Part shown: positions 43,279 to 52,667 of the stretch, one piece after another
How positions within the stretch are numbered: position 1 is the first letter of the stretch
How the letters are laid out: every line of letters begins with the position of its first letter
Source of the DNA: JBCBJZ01 sp038522635
GTDB taxonomy: Bacteria > Pseudomonadota > Alphaproteobacteria > Rhizobiales > Hyphomicrobiaceae
Assembly: GCA_038522635.1 (NCBI GenBank)
Contig: JBCBJZ010000001.1
Coordinates: 1 to 64,000 of the forward strand
Direction of reading: 5' to 3'
Length of the DNA: 64,000 bases
The notes under the pieces: model-generated
Database searches by the model: none
The model's input: only the letters and a program-made list of their open reading frames with translations
Told to the model about the DNA's origin: nothing
Program-made: the position numbers and the translations under genes

Positions 43279-45468
43279 TCAGCCGCCCAGGCTCGTTTGG
43301 TAGGGCTGCGTTGGGGCGACCGGTTCATCGCCCTCGACGAGGTACCTGTCGGGGATGCGGGCGCTCCAGGTGAGGCCGGCTTTGTGGTGGCGCAGGTTCA
43401 CTTGCGCAGACAGGGCGGCCTCGATCATCTGTGTGACGACGATCCGGCCGAAGCCCGTCTTCTGCGGGCGTCTGACTTCCGGGCCGCCCTTTTCGCGCCA
43501 CTGGATGACGATGTCGCGGGCATGCTCCGGGGGGGCTTCAGCCGGCGCTTCGCCGTTGCCCTGGGGCGGCTTCGTGGGCGCGAGTTTCCACGAGATTGCA
43601 ACCCGACCTTCGGCGACCGATAGCGCCCCGTATTTCAAAGCGTTCGTCGCCAATTCGTGGAACACCATGCCCAGGTTCTGCGCCGCTTCCGGTGCGAGCA
43701 GCAGGTCCGGTCCGGTGAATTCAACGCGCTGCAAGTCGTTGCCGAGCCACCCCAGTTGCGCCTTGGCGAGACCTTGCATCTCAACGCCGCGCCAGTCGTG
43801 GCGGATCAGCACCTCGTGGGAACGCGCCAACCCCTGAATGCGACCGTTGAAGCGCTTTTGGTAATCGTCAAGGTCGCTCGCTTGCGCGGCTGTGCGGCGG
43901 GCCACGGCCTGCACCACGGCGAGGAGGTTCTTGGAGCGATGGGAGAGCTCGCGCATGACGTAGAACAGGTGGCGCTCATGGCGCTTGCGCTCACGAATGT
44001 CGTCAATGATGAGAGAGGCGCCGGCGATGTCGCCGGTCGGGCTGCGCAGGGGCGCCAGGGTCACTTCAACATCGATTTCGTCATCGCTGGCCGTCTTGAC
44101 GCAGCCTTCAAGCATGCGGGTTTCGCCGTTCCTTACGTCTTCGAGTGCCGCTTCGATGTCGTCTTGCGATACGGGCGCAAAGAGCGAGACGAGCGTGCGC
44201 CGCTGTGCTTCATCAGGGCCGAAGCCGGTGAGACGGCCCGCGGCCGCGTTCCACGATTGAATGGCGCCGGTGTGGTCAACGCTGAGCATCGCGTCGGCCG
44301 ATGAGGCGACGATCGCGGCGAGTTGCGCGTTTGAGCGCTCCGAGCGGTTGCGCTCGATGGAGGCTAAGCGGAGCGCGCGCGCGACTTCGTTTGCCTCTTT
44401 GAGCGCGCTGTTGACGCGTATCGGTAGCTGGCCTTTGCCAAAATTACGCGCGCTGTCCGCCACCATCTCGATGGGGCCGGCGATCTGACGTCCGAATGCC
44501 AGCGCCAGCAACAGCGACAGACCGATGACCGCGATGGCACCGGCGAGAAACATCATCCAGGATTTCCAACGGGGCCAGCGCACAGAGTCGCTTGGCACCC
44601 AAGCGGCCACCATCCAATTTGAGATCCGCGAACGGGTAAAGGCGCGCATCACTTCGTAACCGGCGATCGCCTCGATGCTTACCAACGTCGACCCCGTATC
44701 GCTGACCGGACGGGCGCTGCCCTGGGGAAGCACCTTGCCGACGTAGGCGGCGTGGTCGCGCAAGCGGGCGATGATGCGGTTGTCGGTGCCGGCGATCCCC
44801 GATTGCCACCCTTCGGGCAACGGCGCACGGCGCAGGATTTCCAGGAAGTGCGTCGCTGGAACGGCGATCGCCAGCACGCTGGTGACCCGGCCACTGCGGA
44901 CCACAGGGACGACGACGCCAAGCACGGGGATGCTATCGGCGGAACTCATCTGCAGATCGCTGATGACAGGCTTGCGGGTCTTCGCCGCGCGTTGGAACAA
45001 ATCGAGCCGTTGCACCCTCGGCAGCGTCCGGCCCAAATGCGTCGCGCGGGTGTTGGCAAGTTGCTGGCCCTTACGATGGTCGACGAGGACGATGTAATAG
45101 GGGCTGCCTACCAGCGCCTGCTTGGCGCGGTTTTGAAAGCGCTGCAGCCCGCGTTCGCTCAGCGACACCGAACTGGCAAGCGTGCGGCCCATGGTGATCA
45201 TCTTGCCAAGTTCGCTGTCGACGTCGTTGGCGATGGTGCGCACCACCTGCAGGCTGCGCTCATTCAGAAGTTCGCGCTCAACCGTGCCCGCGCGCCACAG
45301 GATGGTGGCGCCGGTCACAAGGATCGGCGTCGTGATCGCGAGCGCGAACAGCATCAGGAGTGTGCGTACGGGCAAATCTTGTTGCCCGGTCCGCAGCCGT
45401 CCCAAGAGGCGTCGCAGATCGATCATGGTGGCCAGTCTTGTCGCGGGTGTTGATGGCGGAGAAGGCAT
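43279..45468 (-). CDS. HWE/HisKA_2-family sensor histidine kinase with extracytoplasmic sensor domain
   Basis: 729 residues (or 715 from an internal ATG at 45426). Transmembrane helices lie at about 36-58 and 303-325, enclosing a Cache-like periplasmic sensor of about 240 residues. A HAMP segment follows at 326-375 and a PAS domain at about 380-490 (IVASSADAMLSVDHTGAIQSWN). The dimerisation/phosphorylation helix is MRELSHRSKNLLAVVQAVAR with His510. The ATPase part has MVFHELATNALKYGALS. These Arg-Ser-Lys-Asn and HELATNALKYG forms are those of the HWE/HisKA_2 kinases that feed PhyR in the general stress response. The position next to nepR-ecfG agrees. No response regulator is encoded here. Confidence 0.9.
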   Translation of the reverse strand: MPSPPSTPATRLATMIDLRRLLGRLRTGQQDLPVRTLLMLFALAITTPILVTGATILWRAGTVERELLNERSLQVVRTIANDVDSELGKMITMGRTLASSVSLSERGLQRFQNRAKQALVGSPYYIVLVDHRKGQQLANTRATHLGRTLPRVQRLDLFQRAAKTRKPVISDLQMSSADSIPVLGVVVPVVRSGRVTSVLAIAVPATHFLEILRRAPLPEGWQSGIAGTDNRIIARLRDHAAYVGKVLPQGSARPVSDTGSTLVSIEAIAGYEVMRAFTRSRISNWMVAAWVPSDSVRWPRWKSWMMFLAGAIAVIGLSLLLALAFGRQIAGPIEMVADSARNFGKGQLPIRVNSALKEANEVARALRLASIERNRSERSNAQLAAIVASSADAMLSVDHTGAIQSWNAAAGRLTGFGPDEAQRRTLVSLFAPVSQDDIEAALEDVRNGETRMLEGCVKTASDDEIDVEVTLAPLRSPTGDIAGASLIIDDIRERKRHERHLFYVMRELSHRSKNLLAVVQAVARRTAAQASDLDDYQKRFNGRIQGLARSHEVLIRHDWRGVEMQGLAKAQLGWLGNDLQRVEFTGPDLLLAPEAAQNLGMVFHELATNALKYGALSVAEGRVAISWKLAPTKPPQGNGEAPAEAPPEHARDIVIQWREKGGPEVRRPQKTGFGRIVVTQMIEAALSAQVNLRHHKAGLTWSARIPDRYLVEGDEPVAPTQPYQTSLGG

Positions 45469-45497
45469 GCGGTGATGCTAATCGGGTGCAAGCGACA

Positions 45498-45522
45498 GAC
45501 GCTTGAACGTAGCATAGGTTCC
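45498..45522 (-). promoter_or_regulatory. Candidate EcfG promoter of the sensor kinase
   Basis: Minus-strand GGAAC, 16 bases, then CGTC: one mismatch from the EcfG consensus. It lies 30-54 bases upstream of the kinase ATG at 45468, a sensible distance. It would place the sensor under the regulon that it controls. Confidence 0.5.
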
Positions 45523-45626
45523 CTCAACGCGTGAAATTTTGCCGCATGACAGACGAACCTGGCGCGCGCGGGTGGTGGCGATGCGGCAGGGCCGGCGGTG
45601 GGCGCAGAACGCTCGATGCGCGGCGC

Positions 45627-47360
45627 TCAGACGTAGAAGGCGACCAGCAGGACGGCGAGCACGGCGGTGGTCCAAAAGGCCATCGCGCCGGTGGGCGTTG
45701 TGCCGCCCAAGGTGGTCTCTGGCTGATGCACTGCGGCGAGGATGCGTCCAGCGTGACGGCCAAGGTCGCGGATCGCGCCTGCGAACGCGGTGTAAGCGCT
45801 GCCAGCACCACGGTAGAACGCGTCGACCGCGTCGCGACCCAGCCGGCGGTAGAGCCAATCGGTGTCGAGCAACCGGCCCGGTGCGCTCAGTGTGAGCCAG
45901 CCGCGTTGCCACGCGATCGCAAAGGCGAGGGCCGCGAAAGCGAGGAGTTGCACCTTGGTGATGACGTTTTCCAGTTTGAACGCCTCATAGGTGACGTCGC
46001 CCGGTAGCAGAGCGAAGAACGCGCTAGGGCTGACGCCGATCCCTACGCAGGCGAGCGCCGTTAACATCATCGCGGCAAGCATGTTGGGCGGCGTGTTCGC
46101 AGGGCGCGTATCGAGGCCGGGGGTGTTGGGGCGCGCGAAGAACGCCGCGTAAGTGACCTTGATGCCGGCGACGAGAAAGACGCCAGCGCTGGCGAGCAGC
46201 AGCACGGCCCAGACGCTCGCGTAGCCCGCCTTGGCGACGGTAGCGAAAATCAGCGACTTAGCGAGGAAGCCCACGAAGAGCGGCGCGGAAATCGCCAGCG
46301 CGCCGATGCAACATAGGGCCGCGGTCCACGGCATTGTTCGCGCTAACCCGCCCAGCTGCGATGCGCGCGCGGTGCCCGTATGCAGCAACACCGCGCCAAG
46401 CGCCATCAACAGCAGCAGTTTGTAGAGGATGCTGGCGGATGCTTGTGCCGCGGCTGCGCCGATGGCGAACGGCGTGCCAACGCCCACCGCAATCACCATG
46501 AAGCCGATCTGATTGATGATCGCGTAGGCGATGACGCGGCGCAGGTCGTCTTCCGCGACGGCATAGATCAGCGTAAAGATCGCCATCACGGTGCCGACCG
46601 CGATCAGAACGTCTGAGCCGGGGAAGCCGCGTGCGAGGGCGTAAACGGCGAGCTTGGTTGTGAACGCCGACAACATGACGGTGCCCGTCGGTGTGGCTTC
46701 AGGGTAGGCATCGACAAGCCAGGTGTGCAGCAGCGGGAACGCACCCTTGATGGCAAAGGCGAGCAGGATGAGCCAGGTGGCGAGCGGGACGGTGTGCCAC
46801 GTTTCCCAGGTCACGGCCTGGAATGCCTTGAAGTCGATCGAGCCGGTGGCGTTCAGATGGACCATGACGCCGGCCAGCAGGATCACACCCGACATCACCT
46901 GGATGATGAGGTAGCGCATGCCGGTGGCGTAAGCGCGTTCCCCTCCGCTCGACCAGATCAGGAAGACCGACGTGATCGCGGAAATCTCCCAGAAGGTGAA
47001 GAGCGTGATGAAGTCGCCTGCGAACACCGCGCCGAGCGCGCTGCCCGCGTAAAGCGTGCCGGCGGTCGCCTCAAGAGGGCTCTTCAGGTGCAGCGCATAG
47101 ACGTTGACGAGCAGGGCGGCGAGCGAGAACGCGAGGCCGAAGATGCGGGAGAGGTCGTCGACGCGCAGCGTGGTCAGTTGCTGGCCGAACAACGTAAGGC
47201 TGCCCGCATCGCCCGCGTTGAGCGTGAAGACGTGCCAGCCGACGAGCAGCGGCAGTACGACGGCCCAGGCGCCGCGCAGCACATGCGGCAGCAACGGAAA
47301 CAGCAGCGCGCCCGCGATCAGCGCGATCCCCGGGTTTAACTGCGCCAACACCTCAGCCAT
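45627..47360 (-). CDS. MrpD/NuoL-like proton-translocating antiporter subunit (third copy)
   Basis: 577 residues, about 14 membrane helices. The proton-channel lysine is in LAFAIKGAFPLLHTWLVDAY and the glutamate of helix 5 in TLFTFWEISAITSVFL. AFTTKLAVYALAR is the second conserved lysine helix. A longer C-terminus (LDTDWLYRRLGRDAVDAFYR) gives an amphipathic extension resembling that of NuoL/MrpA-like proteins. It is the last gene of the operon and probably takes the place of the NuoL-like half of MrpA. Confidence 0.85.
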   Translation of the reverse strand: MAEVLAQLNPGIALIAGALLFPLLPHVLRGAWAVVLPLLVGWHVFTLNAGDAGSLTLFGQQLTTLRVDDLSRIFGLAFSLAALLVNVYALHLKSPLEATAGTLYAGSALGAVFAGDFITLFTFWEISAITSVFLIWSSGGERAYATGMRYLIIQVMSGVILLAGVMVHLNATGSIDFKAFQAVTWETWHTVPLATWLILLAFAIKGAFPLLHTWLVDAYPEATPTGTVMLSAFTTKLAVYALARGFPGSDVLIAVGTVMAIFTLIYAVAEDDLRRVIAYAIINQIGFMVIAVGVGTPFAIGAAAAQASASILYKLLLLMALGAVLLHTGTARASQLGGLARTMPWTAALCCIGALAISAPLFVGFLAKSLIFATVAKAGYASVWAVLLLASAGVFLVAGIKVTYAAFFARPNTPGLDTRPANTPPNMLAAMMLTALACVGIGVSPSAFFALLPGDVTYEAFKLENVITKVQLLAFAALAFAIAWQRGWLTLSAPGRLLDTDWLYRRLGRDAVDAFYRGAGSAYTAFAGAIRDLGRHAGRILAAVHQPETTLGGTTPTGAMAFWTTAVLAVLLVAFYV

Positions 47361-47613
47361 CGTAGTGGGTCTCCTTGCGGCGCAGCAGGGCGATCACTGG
47401 CTTGACCAGGGCGAGCAGGGCGACGCCACTCAGGAAGCCGCAGGCGGGGTAGATGCCGATCACCTGCTCGATCGCGAATTTCCCTTTTTTGGCGATCACG
47501 AAGTCGGCGGCGAACAGCGCGATGCAAAGGATGATGAGTGCGCGCAGGACGGTGGCAGCGCTCAACCATGAGGAGGCGGCGCGCGTGGTTGAGCCTTGCG
47601 AGGTGTCAACCAT
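47353..47613 (-). CDS. Small two-helix membrane protein of the antiporter operon
   Basis: 86 residues with two hydrophobic spans (about 23-42 and 51-75) linked by KKGKFAIEQVIGIYPA. It overlaps both neighbours by eight bases, so it is part of the operon. I do not recognise a named family. The position between two MrpD-like genes suggests an accessory subunit of the membrane complex. Confidence 0.7.
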   Translation of the reverse strand: MVDTSQGSTTRAASSWLSAATVLRALIILCIALFAADFVIAKKGKFAIEQVIGIYPACGFLSGVALLALVKPVIALLRRKETHYDG

Positions 47614-49102
47614 TGCCGCCTCCCGTGAACACCATCCGCAGCAGCGTTTCGATCGGCCCGGCGGTGAAGAACAACACGATGCAGGAGAGCGCGGTCAGGC
47701 TCAGCGCGATCAGGCAGGGCAGCGGGGCTTCCTTGATGGCCACCGTTTCGCCAGGCTTGGTGCCAGGCGGCGCGAACATGAAGCCCCGGATCACGATCGG
47801 CAGCAGGTAGGCGACGTTGAAGAGCGAGCTGAGCATCAACACCACGACCGCGATCTGGTGGCCGGCATCCAGCGCGCCGATCCCGATCAACCATTTGCTC
47901 CAGAGGCCGCCAAAGGGCGGGAGGCCGATGATGCTTAAACTGCCGATCAGGAAGGCTGCCATGGTGACGGGCATGACACGGCCGATGCCGTCGAGTTCGC
48001 TGATTTCAGTTTTGTGAGCGGCCACGTAGATCGCGCCGGCGCAGAAAAAGAGCGTGATCTTGCCAGCCGCGTGCATGACGATATGCATGCCCCCGCCCAC
48101 GATGCTGGTCGAGGTGGCAAGGGCCGCAGCGAGCACGATGTAGGCCAGTTGCCCCACCGTCGAGTAGGCAAGCCGCGCCTTGAGGTTGTCCTGCGCGATG
48201 GCTACCACGGACGCGAGTACCAAGCTCGCGCTGGCGACGTAGACCAGCCACGTGTTCGCATCCGCCTCGGTCAGGAAGTCGAGGCCGAAGATGTAGGTCA
48301 CCACTTTCAGCATGGTGAACGCGCCCGCCTTAACAACGGCGACCGCATGTAGCAGCGCGCTCACCGGCGTCGGCGCGACCATGGCGCTTGGCAGCCAGAA
48401 ATGGATCGGCATCAAAGCGGCTTTGCCGATGCCGAACGCGAACAGCGCGAGCAGCAGGTAAAGCGGCGGGCCGTAGATCTTGCCCGACAAGATCCCCTCG
48501 GGGCGGAAGTCGAGCGTGCCGGCGATCGCGTAGGTGGCAACCAGGGCGGGCAACAACAGGCCGATCGACGTGAACAGCAAGATCATCAGGTAGATGCGCC
48601 CGCCGGTCTTGGCTTCCTTGCTGCCCTTGTGGGTGACAAGCGGGTAGGTCGAGAGCGTCAGCACCTCGTAGAAGATGAAAAGCGTGAACAGGTTGGCGCT
48701 GAACGCAAGCGCGATGGTGGCCGCGATCGAAACGGCAAAACACACGTAGAACTGGGTTTGGCGGATCTCACCGTTGCCGCGCATGTAGCCAATCGAATAG
48801 ATCGAGTTGATGATCCATAGGCTCGAGGCGACGAGCGCGAACAGCATGCCGAGCGGTTCGATCTTGAAGGCGATGGTGAGGCCTTCGAGCACCTGGAAGC
48901 CACCCATTCCAGGGCGGTTGCCGTCCAGAACGGTGGGTAGCAGGCTCAGCACAACCGCGAAGAGCGCGATCGCGGTGATGATGGTGACGCCCTCGCGCAG
49001 GTTGGGCGCGCGGTGGAACAGCGGGATCAGCAAAGCGCCTGCGGCCGGGATCAGCAGGGCAGCGAGCATCAAGGTTGCGGCGGGCGCGTCGATCAAGGTC
49101 AT
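47606..49102 (-). CDS. mrpD: MrpD-like monovalent cation/H+ antiporter subunit (second copy)
   Basis: 498 residues, about 14 membrane helices. LFIFYEVLTLSTYPLVTHKG has the helix-5 glutamate, and FGIGKAALMPIHFWLPSAM the key lysine of helix 7. The next helix is APTPVSALLHAVAVVKAGAF. NGEIRQTQFYVCFAVS is another common MrpD/NuoM phrase. The gene is overlapped by the following small gene and lies seven bases after the first mrpD-like gene. Confidence 0.9.
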   Translation of the reverse strand: MTLIDAPAATLMLAALLIPAAGALLIPLFHRAPNLREGVTIITAIALFAVVLSLLPTVLDGNRPGMGGFQVLEGLTIAFKIEPLGMLFALVASSLWIINSIYSIGYMRGNGEIRQTQFYVCFAVSIAATIALAFSANLFTLFIFYEVLTLSTYPLVTHKGSKEAKTGGRIYLMILLFTSIGLLLPALVATYAIAGTLDFRPEGILSGKIYGPPLYLLLALFAFGIGKAALMPIHFWLPSAMVAPTPVSALLHAVAVVKAGAFTMLKVVTYIFGLDFLTEADANTWLVYVASASLVLASVVAIAQDNLKARLAYSTVGQLAYIVLAAALATSTSIVGGGMHIVMHAAGKITLFFCAGAIYVAAHKTEISELDGIGRVMPVTMAAFLIGSLSIIGLPPFGGLWSKWLIGIGALDAGHQIAVVVLMLSSLFNVAYLLPIVIRGFMFAPPGTKPGETVAIKEAPLPCLIALSLTALSCIVLFFTAGPIETLLRMVFTGGGNG

Positions 49103-49109
49103 GGCGCCC

Positions 49110-50675
49110 TCACTTCAGACCAGTGAGCAGGCCGCGTGCGGCCCGTTCAGCGATGTCGGCTGACCACGTGGTGTCGAGGCCGAAGAATACGATCATGGCG
49201 GTCAGCACCAGCAGCGGCACCATCATGGAGGCGGGCGGGTCACTCGCCTTGTCGCAGCGCGGATCAAGGTCGCGGAAGTAGGCGACTTCGACCACTTTGC
49301 CGATGTAGATGAGTGCGATCAGCGAACTGGCCATGATCAAGAACACCACCGGCCATTGCCCGCCTTCGACCGCGCCTATGGCGAGATACCATTTCGAGAT
49401 GAAGCCCGCCGTGCCGGGCACGCCGATGATGCCGAGCCCTGCGACCACGAAGGCTGCCATGGTGAGCGGCATGCGCTGGCCGATGCCGGCAAGCTGCGAC
49501 AACCTTGAGGTGCCAAGCCGGAAGAAGATGATGCCGGCTGCCATGAAGAGCGCAGCCTTGATCAGCGCGTGGTTGAACAGGTGGACGATACCGCCGGTGA
49601 GCCCCGGTTCGTTGGCGAGGGAGACGCCGAGCGTCATGTAGCCGATCTGCGCGAGCGACGAATAGGCAAGCATGCGTTCGATGCTGTCCTCAAAGACCGC
49701 CAGAAAAGAGCACACGAACATGGCGATCAGCGAGAGGATCAGCAGCACCTGGGCGAGCGGCAGGCTATCAAGGGCGATCGCGGCGCCGAACACCGTGAAC
49801 ATCATGCGCAACAGCAGATAGACCGCGACCTTGGTGGCCGTTGCCGACAGGAAGACGGTCGCAAACGAAGGCGCGAAGGCGTAGGCGTTGGGCAGCCAGA
49901 CGTGCATCGGAAAAAGCGCAAGTTTCAACGCGACGCCGACGAAGACGAAAGCGATGCCGGCAAGGATCGGCCGGTTGCTTTCGTCGAACGCGGGCCCCAG
50001 GCGCTGCGCCATGTCCGCAAGGTTGAGCGTGCCCGTCACATTATAAAGGAGGCCGACACCGATCACGTAGAGCGTCGCGCCCACCGTGCCTAGGATCAGG
50101 TACTGATAGGCGGCAAGCAGCGCCCGGCGATCGTTGCCCATCGCGATCATCACGTAGGTGGCGAGCGATGAAATCTCCAAGAACACGAAGATGTTGAAGG
50201 CATCGCCCGTTGCCGCGATCCCGAGCAGGCCGCCAATGCAAAGCAGGTAGCTGGCGTAAAACCAGGGTTGCTGTCGCTGTTCGATCTCGTGGTCGACCGA
50301 CACGCGGGCGTAAGGCAGTGCCACTGCGCCGATGCCTGAGACGAGCAGCATCACGAAGGCGTTGAGCGCGTCGATGCGGTACTCGATGCCGATCGGCGGC
50401 AGCCATCCGCCGAGCGGGTATGAAATCGTGCCTTCGCTCAACACGCGCCACAGCAGCGCGGCAGCCGTGATCGGCAGCGTCCAGGAGACGATCAGCGTAA
50501 AGGCCCAGGCGTAGATGCCGCGCGGGAGCAACGCGCATAGCGTGGCCGCCAATAACGGGATCACCACCTGCAGCACCGGCAGATGGTCGAGCAGCACAAA
50601 CGGTTTGGAGGCGGCCGCGGCAAGCGGGACAGCGTTGCCCGCGCCGGCCGCAGCGGCGGCGATCAGGAGGCTCAT
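49110..50675 (-). CDS. mrpD: MrpD-like monovalent cation/H+ antiporter subunit (first copy)
   Basis: 521 residues, about 14 membrane helices. FLEISSLATYVMIAMGND has the helix-5 glutamate; FVGVALKLALFPMHVWLPNA has the pump lysine; ATATKVAVYLLLRMMF carries the second lysine. AYSSLAQIGYMTLGVSLA and GGIVHLFNHALIKAALFMAAG are diagnostic for this NuoM/MrpD family. The start overlaps the mrpC stop by four bases. Confidence 0.92.
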   Translation of the reverse strand: MSLLIAAAAAGAGNAVPLAAAASKPFVLLDHLPVLQVVIPLLAATLCALLPRGIYAWAFTLIVSWTLPITAAALLWRVLSEGTISYPLGGWLPPIGIEYRIDALNAFVMLLVSGIGAVALPYARVSVDHEIEQRQQPWFYASYLLCIGGLLGIAATGDAFNIFVFLEISSLATYVMIAMGNDRRALLAAYQYLILGTVGATLYVIGVGLLYNVTGTLNLADMAQRLGPAFDESNRPILAGIAFVFVGVALKLALFPMHVWLPNAYAFAPSFATVFLSATATKVAVYLLLRMMFTVFGAAIALDSLPLAQVLLILSLIAMFVCSFLAVFEDSIERMLAYSSLAQIGYMTLGVSLANEPGLTGGIVHLFNHALIKAALFMAAGIIFFRLGTSRLSQLAGIGQRMPLTMAAFVVAGLGIIGVPGTAGFISKWYLAIGAVEGGQWPVVFLIMASSLIALIYIGKVVEVAYFRDLDPRCDKASDPPASMMVPLLVLTAMIVFFGLDTTWSADIAERAARGLLTGLK

Positions 50676-51106
50676 GCCGGGCGACCTCCATCGCGCCGGT
50701 CTGGCGCGCGAGAGCGATCACCCTTTTCCCCCTGGTCGTCGCCCCGCGCGAAGATCTCTTCTTCTTCGATCGACCCGTAGGCTTCATTGATGCGGATCAC
50801 GAGGGCGAGGCCAAGCGCGATCGTCGCGACGCCGACCACGATCGCCGTTAGGATCAGCACGTGGGGTAGGGGGTTGGCGTAAACTTTGTAGGCCGGCTCC
50901 AGGATGGGCGCGGTACCGCCCAAAATTTTCGCTGGCGTGAGATAGAGCAAGTAGACCGACGTTTGAAACAGCGACAGCCCGATCAGCTTTTTGATCATGT
51001 TGCCGCGCGCGATCACGATAAAGAGGCCAGCGACCATCAAGAAGATCGTGATGAAGTAATTGTAGTAGTCGACGAGCGGCTGCGCCTTATCGAGAAAAGC
51101 TTCCAT
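50672..51106 (-). CDS. mrpC: MrpC (NuoK-like) antiporter subunit
   Basis: 144 residues from the ATG at 51106. Three membrane helices: YFITIFLMVAGLFIVIARGN, KLIGLSLFQTSVYLLYL and HVLILTAIVVGVATIALGLAL. The phrase ANPLPHVLILTAIVVGVA is the strongest MrpC mark. The charged C-terminal tail (about 30 residues, EEEEIFARGDDQ) is longer than usual. Its start overlaps the mrpB stop as TGATG. Confidence 0.92.
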   Translation of the reverse strand: MEAFLDKAQPLVDYYNYFITIFLMVAGLFIVIARGNMIKKLIGLSLFQTSVYLLYLTPAKILGGTAPILEPAYKVYANPLPHVLILTAIVVGVATIALGLALVIRINEAYGSIEEEEIFARGDDQGEKGDRSRAPDRRDGGRPA

Positions 51107-51522
51107 CAACGCCCCCGCGCGATGAAGGCGTAGAACATTGAAATCATGGTGCCGGCGACGCTGACGAGCACGCCGATCTCGATGGCGATGATGCCCCACT
51201 CCTGCGCTTTGGCGTGGTTCTCGTGGTAGACGCTGTAGTCAAGAAAGCCGCGCCCGCCGAAGAGGCCTGGCAGCCCGGCAACGAGATAGATGAACACGCC
51301 GAGCGGCACCATAGCGTTGGCAACGCCGGTGGGGACAGCGCGTAGCGCGGTGCGCTTGCCGAACACGATCGCGTAGAGGATGACCATGCCGGCAGCGATG
51401 ACACCGGCCTGGAAGCCGCCGCCGGGCCCGTAATCGCCGTGGAAATGCACGTAAAGCGCAAACACCAGCATGAATGGCATCAGCAGCTTGGTGGTGATGC
51501 GTAGGATCAGATCAAAGGTCAT
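51106..51522 (-). CDS. mrpB: MrpB-like antiporter subunit
   Basis: 138 residues with four membrane helices and the MrpB core FALYVHFHGDYGPGGGFQAGVIAA at residues about 20-43 (key residues H-G-x-x-GPGGGFQ). In MrpB this loop sits near the proton path. It overlaps mrpC by one base and the upstream gene by four, so translation is continuous along the operon. Confidence 0.92.
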   Translation of the reverse strand: MTFDLILRITTKLLMPFMLVFALYVHFHGDYGPGGGFQAGVIAAGMVILYAIVFGKRTALRAVPTGVANAMVPLGVFIYLVAGLPGLFGGRGFLDYSVYHENHAKAQEWGIIAIEIGVLVSVAGTMISMFYAFIARGR

Positions 51523-52220
51523 GGCGAGCCGCTGGATTGAGGGGGCGTCGTGCCGGTACTTGAGGTGCTGGTGTCGGCCGCAGCGGTGGTCGCGGTTGTG
51601 CCCGCGGCAGCGTCATCCTCGCGCTCTGCAAGGTCCGCATCCGTCTCATCGCCGGAACCACCGTCGCTGTCAGTTTCATCTTCGCGAGGCGTGGGATCGC
51701 GAGGCGCGCCGCGCAACAACATCATCACGCCGATGCCGGCGGCAAACACCACGGTGACTTCGCCCAGCGTGTCGAAGGCGCGGTAGCTGGCCAAAACCGT
51801 CGTGACGACGTTCTTGACGCCCATGTCGCGCAGCGAGTTCTCCAGGTAGTAGGGCGCTACGTGCTGATGGATGGCGGCGTTTTCCGCGCCAAACTTGGAG
51901 AGGCCCGGCGTGCCGTAGATCAGCGCGGCACCGATGATCAACGAGACCATCAGGGGGATGGCGACCGAACCCACCGGTGCCATCTCGCGCGGCTTGCACA
52001 AGTGCAGCGCTGAAAGCAGCAGTACCGTCGAAACGCCCGCGCCGACCGATGCTTCTGTCATCGCCACATCGGGCGCATCGAGGAGCAGCATCACCGTCGC
52101 CATCAAAAACGAATAGACCCCGGCCAGGATCACCACGCCGAACATCGAACGCTGCACGATGATCGCCACCGTGATGGCGGCGAGCAACGTTAGCAAGGTC
52201 ATGGTGATGAGCGCGATCAT
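51519..52220 (-). CDS. DUF4040/MbhD-E-like subunit (C-terminal part of MrpA as a separate protein)
   Basis: 233 residues. Helices 1-3 (SMFGVVILAGVYSFLMATVM, LLDAPDVAMTEASVGAGVST) are the DUF4040/MbhD module. Further helices up to FDTLGEVTVVFAAGIGVMML match the MbhE or MrpA C-terminal module. In standard Mrp systems both are fused to a NuoL-like MrpA; here they stand alone as in archaeal Mbh-type operons. A tail of about 55 residues (DETDSDGGSGDETDAD, then Ala/Thr/Ser) is acidic, unstructured and, to my knowledge, unusual for this subunit. Confidence 0.85.
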   Translation of the reverse strand: MIALITMTLLTLLAAITVAIIVQRSMFGVVILAGVYSFLMATVMLLLDAPDVAMTEASVGAGVSTVLLLSALHLCKPREMAPVGSVAIPLMVSLIIGAALIYGTPGLSKFGAENAAIHQHVAPYYLENSLRDMGVKNVVTTVLASYRAFDTLGEVTVVFAAGIGVMMLLRGAPRDPTPREDETDSDGGSGDETDADLAEREDDAAAGTTATTAAADTSTSSTGTTPPQSSGSP

Positions 52221-52660
52221 GTGTTTTTGCGCCTCTGCCGGTGGCGCGCTTTCACCTTGCCGCGGCGTGGCGTTTTGGGTGCACGCACGGTTTGGAGCAG
52301 GCTGCTGGGCTGGGCACCGGCGGCTTCGGCGCGGCGGTCCTCGTCAAGTTTGGGCTCGATGCCGGCGTGTAAGGCGGCCTGTGCAAGCGCGTGGGAGGCG
52401 ACCGGACCGGTGAAGAACAGCAAGATCCCGATGAAGGCCAACTTGAGCGCGATCAACGTCGGCCCCGCCTGCAGCATAAGACCGGCGAGCAGCAGGCCAG
52501 CGCCCAGCGTGTCGACCACGCTGACCGCGTGCAAGCGGGTGTAGACGTCGGGCATCCGCATCAAGCCAAGCGCGCCTGTGAGGATGAAGAAACTGCCGCC
52601 AGCGATGAGCACCCAGCTCAGGACATGCACCAGCATCGCAAGATCGAACGCGCCTTCCAT
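52217..52660 (-). CDS. mrpG: MrpG antiporter subunit
   Basis: 147 residues from the ATG at 52660; a longer start would overlap mrpF. Three helices. FFILTGALGLMRMPDVYTRLHA is the signature (Gly, Arg-Met-Pro-Asp-x-Tyr-Thr-Arg-Leu-His-Ala), followed by TLGAGLLLAGLM and FIGILLFFTGPVASHALAQA. The C-terminus is a 45-residue basic tail (RRGKVKARHRQRRKNT). It is seven bases after mrpF and overlaps the next gene. Confidence 0.92.
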   Translation of the reverse strand: MEGAFDLAMLVHVLSWVLIAGGSFFILTGALGLMRMPDVYTRLHAVSVVDTLGAGLLLAGLMLQAGPTLIALKLAFIGILLFFTGPVASHALAQAALHAGIEPKLDEDRRAEAAGAQPSSLLQTVRAPKTPRRGKVKARHRQRRKNT

Positions 52661-52667
52661 CGTACGC

